Origin: an uncultured Oceanospirillaceae bacterium
GTDB lineage: Bacteria > Pseudomonadota > Gammaproteobacteria > Pseudomonadales > Balneatricaceae
Reading direction: 5' to 3'
DNA length: 64,000 nucleotides
NCBI GenBank assembly: GCA_937138495.1
Contig: CAKZPE010000094.1
Span: 115,513-179,512 of the forward strand
A model generated the notes under the pieces. The model did no database searches. It was not told the DNA's origin and was given only the letters and a program-made list of their open reading frames with translations. Made by a program: the position numbers and the translations under genes. Shown here one piece after another: positions 16,429-23,524 of this stretch (positions are counted from its first letter, which is position 1; every line of letters starts with the position of its first letter).

Positions 16429-17895
16429 TCAGCGGTTCAGGCCGCCCATGCAGATGTATTTTGTTTCCAGATAATCATCCAGACCGTATTTGGAACCTTC
16501 ACGGCCCTGACCGGATTCTTTCACCCCGCCAAACGGAATCACTTCTGAGCTGATGGCCGTTTCATTCACACCGACCATGCCGTAATCAATACCTTCTGCC
16601 ACACGCCACATCCGGCCCATATTCTCGGTATAGAAGTATGCCGCCAGACCAAACTCCGTATCATTCGCCATCGCAATGGCTTCTTCTTCGGTACTGAACT
16701 TAAAGATCGGTGCAACCGGGCCAAAGATCTCTTCACGGAACACCCGCATTTGCGGCGTCACGTCCGTCAGAATAGTCGGTTGATAGAAGTTACCGGCACC
16801 GGCCTGAGGCTCACCGCCGATAACAACCTTCGCACCTTCTTCCACCGCACTGCTGACCTTGGCATGTACATCGCGTACCGCTTTTTCAGTGATCAGCGGG
16901 CCATGGGTTGTATCCGCCGCAAAGCCATCACCGATACTGAACTCAGCAACCGCTGCCCGCAGTTTCTCAACAAAGGCATCGTAAATGCCTTCCTGAACGA
17001 TCAGACGGTTAGCGCAGATGCAGGTCTGGCCAGAATTACGGTATTTGGAGACCAGCGCACCGGCAACAGCCTGATCCAGATCGGCATCGTCAAAGATAAT
17101 CACCGGGGCATTGCCGCCCAGTTCCATCGAGGTACGTTTAACAGTATCCGCACACTGGCGCATCAGCAGTTTGCCCACCGGGGTAGACCCGGTGAAGGTC
17201 ACTTTTTTCACCGTAGGGTTTGACGTCATTTCACCGCCGATAGCCGGCGCATCGCTGCCGGTTACCACACTGAACAAACCTGCCGGTACACCGGCACGTT
17301 CAGCCAGTTCCGCCAGTGCCAGTGCAGACAACGGGGTTTCTGCCGCCGGTTTAAGTACGATGCCACAGCCGACTGCCAGCGCCGGGGCAACCTTACGGGT
17401 GATCATGGCATTCGGAAAATTCCACGGGGTAATTGCCGCAACCACACCCACCGGCTGCTTAATAGCAATGCCGCGACGGTCCGTCTGCGGAGTTGGAATG
17501 ATATCGCCGTAAACCCGTTTGCCTTCTTCAGCAAACCACTTCAGGTAAGATGCCCCGTAGGCAACTTCACCGCGGGATTCAAACATTGGCTTACCCTGCT
17601 CAGCCGTCATCAGAATCGCCAGATCTTCCTGATGTTCCAGTAACAGTGCATACCATTTTTCCAGTACTGCACTGCGGCCCGCTGCAGACAGTGCACGCCA
17701 CTCCTGCATTGCCCGGGCTGCTGCCTCAATTGCCTGGCGGGTTTCCGCCGCCCCCAGATCAGCAACATCCGCCAGGTGTTCACCGTTTGCAGGGTTAGTC
17801 ACCGCAAAGGTTTTGCCTTCAAAGCCATCGGTCCAGTTGCCATCAATATAAGCCTGGGTTTTCAGCAGACCAGGATCGTTCAGTTGAATTGCCAT
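16429..17895 (-). CDS. gabD: NAD(P)-dependent succinate-semialdehyde dehydrogenase
   Basis: A 488-residue aldehyde dehydrogenase of the GabD subgroup, oxidising succinate semialdehyde to succinate as the last step of GABA breakdown. Motifs: WNFPNAMITRK, the cofactor loop FTGSTPVGKLLM, catalytic Glu in MELGGNAPVI, and catalytic Cys in NSGQTCICANR with the paired C-x-C typical of GabD. The C-terminal GREGSKYGLDDYLETKYICMG is also GabD-like. First gene of a two-gene unit with the class III aminotransferase; divergent from the LysR gene across a 151-bp region containing an inverted repeat. Confidence 0.95.
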   Translation of the reverse strand: MAIQLNDPGLLKTQAYIDGNWTDGFEGKTFAVTNPANGEHLADVADLGAAETRQAIEAAARAMQEWRALSAAGRSAVLEKWYALLLEHQEDLAILMTAEQGKPMFESRGEVAYGASYLKWFAEEGKRVYGDIIPTPQTDRRGIAIKQPVGVVAAITPWNFPNAMITRKVAPALAVGCGIVLKPAAETPLSALALAELAERAGVPAGLFSVVTGSDAPAIGGEMTSNPTVKKVTFTGSTPVGKLLMRQCADTVKRTSMELGGNAPVIIFDDADLDQAVAGALVSKYRNSGQTCICANRLIVQEGIYDAFVEKLRAAVAEFSIGDGFAADTTHGPLITEKAVRDVHAKVSSAVEEGAKVVIGGEPQAGAGNFYQPTILTDVTPQMRVFREEIFGPVAPIFKFSTEEEAIAMANDTEFGLAAYFYTENMGRMWRVAEGIDYGMVGVNETAISSEVIPFGGVKESGQGREGSKYGLDDYLETKYICMGGLNR

Positions 17896-17999
17896 CAGTT
17901 ACTCCGCGTATTATTCGCTACGGCTTCGCCGGATAAAAATCGTTGTAAACATTTATAGTGAAGTTTTTTATTTGTTAATATAATTATTTATCCAAGCAA

Positions 18000-18019
18000 A
18001 CATTTGCATATTCAAATGT
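18000..18019. promoter_or_regulatory. Inverted repeat between gabD and the LysR gene, candidate operator
   Basis: ACATTTG-CATATT-CAAATGT is a perfect 7-bp dyad in the AT-rich divergent region, 27 bp before the LysR start. LysR regulators usually bind such dyads upstream of the divergent target. The assignment is from position and symmetry only. Confidence 0.5.
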
Positions 18020-18046
18020 AATTCTATTCCCTGACCGGAGTTAAGT

Positions 18047-18994
18047 ATGGGCCGTAAAAAAGCTGCTATCAGCGGACAGTTAGCCGATCAGGACCTGCGT
18101 CTGCTACGGGTGTTCAAAAGTGTCGCGGAGGCAGGCGGTTTCAGTGCCGCTGAGGTACAGCTAAACCTGGCAAACTCCACCATTTCTAACTACATCGCCG
18201 ATCTGGAAAAACGTCTGGGGATGCGCCTGTGCGAAAGAGGCCGCGGAGGGTTCAGCCTGACCCAACAAGGTCAGACCGTCTATGAAGCCACTCTTGAGCT
18301 GCTTAACGCACTGGATCAGTTCAGCCAGCGGCTTAACCGCTCTACTCAGGGAATTTATGGGCGGCTGCATCTGGCGTTTGCTGAACACATGCTCGGGGCC
18401 CATAACGCCTTTGTCGTTGAAGCACTGGATCTGTTTACCCGCAGAGCCCCGGAAGTGAATATAGAAATCACAACGCTGAGCTCCGATGAGGTAAGCACCG
18501 CCTTACTGAACAAACAGGCAGATATCGGCATTACTGTTGAGCCTCAGCGTTATCACGAACTCAACGCGGTGGATCTGTTTGATGAACAGATGCTGCTGTA
18601 TTGCGGTCAGCAACACCCCTTATATGAGCAGGCTGAAGAGGCTATCAGCAAGGAATCATTGCGGGATTATCGTTTTGTGGAATCCCCCCGCTTACTGCCC
18701 GGCCGGGAAGTGCATCCGGATATGCGTCACTGGCACCGTCACGCGAAGGCACACCATCAGGAGGCCCGGGCCACCCTGATTCTCAGTGGTCAGTATCTGG
18801 GGCTGCTCCCGGAGCACTTTGTCGCCAGTTGGGGGCTGGGGGATAAATTACGCCCTCTGATGGCAAACACCTACGGTTACCGCAACAGTTACCGGGCGAT
18901 CTGGCCAAAAAAAACCACCAAGGATGAAATCATCGACGTTTTTCTTGAGGCCCTTAATCAGGCACGCTCAAGTGCCGCTCACGCAAACAGATAA
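18047..18994 (+). CDS. LysR-family transcriptional regulator
   Basis: A 315-residue regulator with an N-terminal winged helix-turn-helix (LRLLRVFKSVAEAGGFSAAEVQLNLANSTISNYIADLEKRLGMRL, residues about 17-62) and a LysR substrate-binding domain (about 100-300). It is divergent from gabD and the aminotransferase and is the likely regulator of that pair, perhaps with an omega-amino acid or semialdehyde as inducer (inference). The start is an ATG behind GGAG spaced 8 bp (CCGGAGTTAAGTATG). The porin gene follows 69 bp downstream on the same strand. Confidence 0.93.
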   Translation: MGRKKAAISGQLADQDLRLLRVFKSVAEAGGFSAAEVQLNLANSTISNYIADLEKRLGMRLCERGRGGFSLTQQGQTVYEATLELLNALDQFSQRLNRSTQGIYGRLHLAFAEHMLGAHNAFVVEALDLFTRRAPEVNIEITTLSSDEVSTALLNKQADIGITVEPQRYHELNAVDLFDEQMLLYCGQQHPLYEQAEEAISKESLRDYRFVESPRLLPGREVHPDMRHWHRHAKAHHQEARATLILSGQYLGLLPEHFVASWGLGDKLRPLMANTYGYRNSYRAIWPKKTTKDEIIDVFLEALNQARSSAAHANR

Positions 18995-19063
18995 CCGAAT
19001 ATTCACTGTGATTTCAGCCAACAGGTCAATAATGCCCGAAACCTGATCACGGATTCATTTTGT

Positions 19064-20197
19064 ATGCCAGTCATTAGCAGCACCCGGCAAACGGCTATCG
19101 GCCTGTTGCCTCTGATCTTTCTGCCCGCAACGGCCAGTGCGGGCATCCTGGTAAAGCACCCGGATTTCAGCGTCGTCGCTGATGCTTACCTGAACCTGAC
19201 AACAGGCAACGCCGCTGATCATACCGATACCGTTGCAGCCGATGCCGACATCCACTTACTGGGCCTGCATGAAACCGCAGACGGTCATAAGTACGGCGGC
19301 CGAATTACCTTTGAATCCACCTCTGCCGGCAATGATAACGATACCCCGGAAGTGGGAGAGGCCAGCCTGCTGGCTCAGACCGACTGGGGCAGGATTGAAA
19401 TTGGAAAACGCCAGGGCTTACCCGATGTGCTCACCGGCTTCGCACCCAACAACTATACATTTACCTTTGCCGAATACGGCCCTGCTACCGGTCGGAATCT
19501 GAATCCGGCCGGCGGTCTGCAAACCAGCTTTATCAATCCGGAGGATGCCGCTGCCATTAACCGGCTCAGTTCGCTTGGCTTCGTTGCGTCACTGGCCGGC
19601 AACCGTTCTGAAAAACTGATCTATGCAGCGCCGCGCTCTTCTTCCGGAATAAACACCGGCATCTCGTTCGCACCGGATATCAGCGATGATAATCCGGGCT
19701 TTAAACAGCTGCTGCAAACAGGCCTGACCTATGATTATTACTGGGATGAACATCAGTTACATCTCGGTGGCAGCTTTACCTATGCCAACGCTGACAACCT
19801 CAGTACCAGCCAGCAACGGGATGATTTACGTTCTGCCAACTTAGGGGTTTCAGCCACCTTCAACAGCAAGCTGGCCATTGGCATCAGCACCACCTTTAAC
19901 GGTACATCCGGGCAGCTCAGTAACAGTATTCAGGAAGATACCCATGGCTGGATCATCAGCCTGAATTACAACAAAGGTCCCTGGACCTATGGTGGCTTTT
20001 ATCAGCAGGCTTATGGCCAGGGAGATGTACAACAGGCTGGCCGTAACCGGCTGGAAGCCTATCAGGCCGGTGTCTCTTACCGGTTTAATATCCGCACCCG
20101 GCTATACACCGCCTACTACCACTATGATCTGAGCACCGACAACCAGAGCAGCAGCGACGGCGACGTGGTGCTCTTTGGTATACGCATTATCCTGTAA
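19064..20197 (+). CDS. Outer-membrane porin (Gram-negative porin type)
   Basis: A 377-residue protein with a cleavable signal peptide (hydrophobic AIGLLPLIFLPATASA ending near residue 25) and a beta-barrel body of alternating strands with Tyr/Asn/Gly-rich turns. The barrel shows a porin-like GRITFES, WGRIEIGKRQG and a C-terminal GDVVLFGIRIIL ending in an aliphatic residue. Aromatic-rich strands (YNKGPWTYGGFYQQAYGQ, YRFNIRTRLYTAYYHYDL) fit the Porin_4 class. It probably lets small solutes through the outer membrane. It is followed 19 bp later by the bufferin-like gene, so the two are probably co-transcribed. Confidence 0.85.
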   Translation: MPVISSTRQTAIGLLPLIFLPATASAGILVKHPDFSVVADAYLNLTTGNAADHTDTVAADADIHLLGLHETADGHKYGGRITFESTSAGNDNDTPEVGEASLLAQTDWGRIEIGKRQGLPDVLTGFAPNNYTFTFAEYGPATGRNLNPAGGLQTSFINPEDAAAINRLSSLGFVASLAGNRSEKLIYAAPRSSSGINTGISFAPDISDDNPGFKQLLQTGLTYDYYWDEHQLHLGGSFTYANADNLSTSQQRDDLRSANLGVSATFNSKLAIGISTTFNGTSGQLSNSIQEDTHGWIISLNYNKGPWTYGGFYQQAYGQGDVQQAGRNRLEAYQAGVSYRFNIRTRLYTAYYHYDLSTDNQSSSDGDVVLFGIRIIL

Positions 20198-20216
20198 ACA
20201 TTAAACGAGGCAGCCT

Positions 20217-20519
20217 GTGAACAACAAAACAAAAGCGATTTTGGCACTGACATCAGCAGTGAGCCTGCAGGGATGCGCCCAGCTGGAAATTTCTTCCACC
20301 CTGACGCCCGGGGACACCCAGGCGCTGAGCCATCCGGAGAAGCCGGTGTATGAATTTGAGAAATGTTACGGGGTCGCGAAAAAAGGCCAGAACGACTGTT
20401 TCTCTAACGGTCTGGCCTGTGCAGGTACATCGACCGAAGACCGTCAGAAAAACGCCTGGATATTTGTCCCCGAAGGCAGTTGCAGCAAAATCGACGGAGG
20501 CAGTACATCCAAAAGCTAA
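20217..20519 (+). CDS. Bufferin-like (BufA1/DUF2282) small Cys-rich putative lipoprotein
   Basis: A 100-residue exported protein. The start is GTG at 20217, chosen because AACGAGG lies 6 bp upstream. The N-terminal hydrophobic segment runs to a lipobox-like LQGC (C20). The second half shows the pattern of DUF2282 bufferins: EKCYGVAKKGQNDC, then CAGTST, AWIFVPEGSC and KIDGG, with four Cys in the family spacing. Bufferins are ribosomally made metal-binding peptides whose Cys are modified by the DUF692 enzyme BufB with the BufC partner. Neither partner gene lies within the window, so this is an orphan. The lipobox in place of an AxA cleavage site is unusual. Family assignment rests on motif recognition. 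Confidence 0.75.
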   Translation: MNNKTKAILALTSAVSLQGCAQLEISSTLTPGDTQALSHPEKPVYEFEKCYGVAKKGQNDCFSNGLACAGTSTEDRQKNAWIFVPEGSCSKIDGGSTSKS

Positions 20520-20525
20520 AGCACT

Positions 20526-21164
20526 TTACTGGCTGGCAGCGCTCTTAAATGACAGCAAACCGACTCCCATGCTGACGAACAGCCCTCCGGTTACCCGGTG
20601 AAACCATTTCATGCCCCGGCTGCCGGTAAGAAACCCCTTCGCTGACTGGGCAATCAGGCCATAGCAACTCAGTGAGAAAAAGGAAAACAGCATAAATGCA
20701 CCCGTCATCACTGAAAACTGCGGCGCCAGCGCATAATTCAGATCAATAAATTGCGGGAAGAGTGCGCCAAAAAATAAAATCGGCTTAGGGTTAGTAACCG
20801 CCAGCAGCAGCCCTTCCCGGTAATGCGCCAAAGCGCTGCGCTGCTCGGTAACCCCCTCAGCCTGAAGCTTCATCTGGCGTTTACGGGAGAACAGCTGCCG
20901 TGCCCCCAGATAAATCAGATACGATGCCCCGAGAATCTTCACCAGCATAAACAGGGTGGTCGATGCCATCAGAATAGCCCCCAACCCACCCACAGATACC
21001 AGCGACAGCACGAATAATCCGGTAATATTGCCCAGCGCACCGATCATCACTGCCCGCATACCGTGAGAGATGCTGTTAAAAATCGCCAGCAAAATTGCCG
21101 GGCCGGGACTGATCACATAAAAGAATGAAATCAGCAGATACATCATCAGGGTATCGGTATTCAT
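20526..21164 (-). CDS. LysE/RhtB-family amino-acid exporter
   Basis: A 212-residue inner-membrane protein with about six hydrophobic segments. Family signatures: FFYVISPGPAILLAI near the N-terminus (the SPGP motif), GALGNITGLFVLSLVSVGGLGAIL, and ILGASYLIYLGARQLF, followed by NPKPILFFGALFPQFID. These mark the LysE/RhtB exporters, which pump amino acids or analogues out of the cell; the substrate is not determined. It converges on the bufferin-like gene with only 6 bp between the stops and no obvious terminator hairpin there. Confidence 0.93.
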   Translation of the reverse strand: MNTDTLMMYLLISFFYVISPGPAILLAIFNSISHGMRAVMIGALGNITGLFVLSLVSVGGLGAILMASTTLFMLVKILGASYLIYLGARQLFSRKRQMKLQAEGVTEQRSALAHYREGLLLAVTNPKPILFFGALFPQFIDLNYALAPQFSVMTGAFMLFSFFSLSCYGLIAQSAKGFLTGSRGMKWFHRVTGGLFVSMGVGLLSFKSAASQ

Positions 21165-21380
21165 GATCGGTTTCCTTACGCAAAGTTCAGTGCAGAGAAG
21201 TTCAGAGCAGAAGAGTTCAGGTCTGACGGGCCACAGGCAAAAAACTATAGCCGGTTTACGCCGAGATGGCGACTGGCATGCAAAATATCTCCAACTGGGT
21301 ATATCAGCCTCACGGGGCTTGCCGATACTGTAGCCTCATTATCGGCGAATCTGTTCGCTTACAGAATGACAGAGGTATTT

Positions 21381-22664
21381 ATGACTGCCCAGGCCCACAC
21401 AACATCCTATTACGCCGCATCCGCCAATGAAAAACAGTTGCGCCCGGCACTGAATGACAATATTGAAGCCGACGTCTGTGTCATCGGCGCAGGATTCACC
21501 GGACTTTCCAGCGCGCTGCACCTTGCCAAAGCAGGTTTTAACGTTGTCGTTCTGGAAGCCAACCGCATTGCCTTCGGGGCATCCGGCCGAAACGGTGGCC
21601 AGATCGTTCACAGCTATAGCCGTGATATCGACTTTATCCATAAGCATTACGGTAAAGACACCGGTTCAGCGATGGCCAGCATGGCATTTGAGGGGGGGGA
21701 GATTATTCGCGGGCTGGTCGAAGAATTTAACATTCAGTGTGATCTGAAAGATGGCGGCATTTTTGCCGCCTGCAATGACAAACAGATGCGTGAGCTGGAA
21801 AGCAAGAAAGCCCTCTGGCAAGCCAACGGTCACCGCCAGCTGGAGCTGCTCAGTGAGACTGAAATTCAGCAACATATCGGCACCGGCCGTTATAAAGGCG
21901 GCTTGCTGGATAACAGCGGCGGTCACTTTCACCCTATGAACCTTGCGCTGGGAGAAGCCGCCGCAATTGAGTCTCTCGGTGGTCAGATTTTTGAAGACTC
22001 AGCAGTAACCGGCATCGATCAGCAGGCAATCACCCGGGTGAATACCGCCCGTGGCAGTGTAACCGCGAAGTATGTTGTGGTCGCCGGTAACGCCTACCTC
22101 AACGGTTTATTACCAAAACTGGAACAGAAGGCCATGCCCTGCGGCACCCAGGTCATCGCCACTGAGCCCCTGAGTAAAGAACTGCAAAAACAGCTGTTAC
22201 CGAATGATCAGTGTGTTGAAGACTGTAACTATCTGCTGGATTACTTCCGTTTGTCCGGCGACGGCCGCCTGATTTATGGGGGTGGCGTCACATACGGTGC
22301 CCGCGAGCCGGGTAAGATTGAATCGCTGATCGTGCCGAAGATGCTGAAAACCTTCCCAATGCTAAAAGATACAAAGGTTGATTTCGCATGGACAGGTAAC
22401 TTTCTGCTGACGCTGATGCGCCTGCCGCAGTTTGGCCGTATCGGTAATAATATTTTTTATGCACAGGGCTACAGTGGCCACGGCATTACCAGCACTCACC
22501 TGGCTGGCCGGGTAATTGCTGAAGCCCTGCAGGGTCAGGCGGAGCGGTTTGATGTGTTTGCAGGTTTGCCACAGTATCCGTTCCCCGGTGGCCGAGCCTT
22601 CCGGATTCCGTATACCGCGATGGGAGCCTGGTATTACACTCTGCGGGATAAGCTGGGGATCTGA
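21381..22664 (+). CDS. puuB: PuuB-like gamma-glutamylputrescine oxidase (FAD)
   Basis: A 427-residue FAD oxidoreductase of the DAO family. The start at 21381 is chosen because AGAGG sits 5 bp upstream; an in-frame ATG at 21366 would place that site inside the gene. The N-terminal TTSYYAASANEKQLRPALND then VCVIGAGFTGLSSALHLAKAG (FAD-binding GxGxxG) and FGASGRNGGQIVHSYSRDID closely follow E. coli PuuB. PuuB oxidises gamma-glutamylputrescine to the aldehyde. The other puu genes are not in the window, but gabD and the aminotransferase 4 kb away belong to the same general route. Other DAO-family substrates are possible. Confidence 0.85.
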   Translation: MTAQAHTTSYYAASANEKQLRPALNDNIEADVCVIGAGFTGLSSALHLAKAGFNVVVLEANRIAFGASGRNGGQIVHSYSRDIDFIHKHYGKDTGSAMASMAFEGGEIIRGLVEEFNIQCDLKDGGIFAACNDKQMRELESKKALWQANGHRQLELLSETEIQQHIGTGRYKGGLLDNSGGHFHPMNLALGEAAAIESLGGQIFEDSAVTGIDQQAITRVNTARGSVTAKYVVVAGNAYLNGLLPKLEQKAMPCGTQVIATEPLSKELQKQLLPNDQCVEDCNYLLDYFRLSGDGRLIYGGGVTYGAREPGKIESLIVPKMLKTFPMLKDTKVDFAWTGNFLLTLMRLPQFGRIGNNIFYAQGYSGHGITSTHLAGRVIAEALQGQAERFDVFAGLPQYPFPGGRAFRIPYTAMGAWYYTLRDKLGI

Positions 22665-22745
22665 CCGGGTATCCGGTGATGGTGAGTTTCGGTATGACAT
22701 GAAAAAGTAACCGGTCTGAACTCCGGATCAGAACATCAAAATTAT

Positions 22746-23234
22746 TCAGGTGGATTGCATGTTACCGCACATGCTGTCCAGCTGAGCAATTTCACGGCTC
22801 ATCTCCCGGGTGACATTGATCATAAAGATTTTAAAGTCTTCCGGATAAACATCACACAGTTCATGAAACAGTGCACTGGAGATTTCCAGCACAAAGCCTT
22901 CTTTCTGCATGACCGCATTGCCGTGCCGGGCCTGCAGGCCAATCATGCCTACAAAGCCAAGTTGTTCGCCGGGTAAATACGCTTTCAGGGCTACCTGATC
23001 ATCGGAATCTGTTCTGGGATGATAAAAACGCGCCTGGCCGCTGAGGATGACAAAAAACATATCTGAACTGTCACCCAGAGAATAAATTCTGTCGTTGCCT
23101 GCCAGTTTGTAAATGTCGCCGTGAGTCAGTAAAAAACTCAGGCTTTCATCAGATAAAGCACCAAACATGGACAGGCCATGACAATACTCCAGGGAAAATT
23201 GCTCACTCACATCTGAGTATTGGTGTAGCTGCAT
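22746..23234 (-). CDS. Stand-alone cyclic nucleotide-binding domain protein
   Basis: A 162-residue protein consisting almost wholly of a CRP/FNR-type effector domain: LFGxL-like start (MFGALSDESLSFLLTHGDIYKLAGNDRIYSLGD), the beta-roll VILSGQARFYHP and LPGEQLGFVGMIG, where the PBC-like segment lacks the canonical Arg-Ser that binds cAMP phosphate. The C-terminal helix (FMINVTREMSREIAQLDSM) ends before any helix-turn-helix, so it cannot bind DNA like CRP. It may sense another ligand and act by protein contact. The neighbours are unrelated and transcription appears monocistronic. Confidence 0.82.
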   Translation of the reverse strand: MQLHQYSDVSEQFSLEYCHGLSMFGALSDESLSFLLTHGDIYKLAGNDRIYSLGDSSDMFFVILSGQARFYHPRTDSDDQVALKAYLPGEQLGFVGMIGLQARHGNAVMQKEGFVLEISSALFHELCDVYPEDFKIFMINVTREMSREIAQLDSMCGNMQST

Positions 23235-23524
23235 AATCCGTCTCCGGGAATCACAATCTCAGTATAGTGCAATAACCAGCTTCCCAAGTGCCTAAGACAT
23301 GAAAACTAAAGAAAAAACAAAAATATCTGCAGCGTCCCAAATACCTGAAAAAATCACAGGGTTTTATACAATTGCTGCGTCAGTATTGCACTAAAAAGTA
23401 TAGGTCGTCGCACGTTAACTCCGAGTTAACAACATAGCAAGACTACCAATTGATTAATAACCGCCACTACCCGACCTAAGTACTAAATTTAAACAAGGGT
23501 GTTACATATATGTCTGTTCGCTGC

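Noticed and set aside
23150..23185. Shared HGLSMFG peptide in the cyclic nucleotide-binding protein and the PhnA-like protein at 27780
   Set aside because: The proteins are otherwise unrelated, and the motif is a normal part of the PhnA family; I treat the match as chance.
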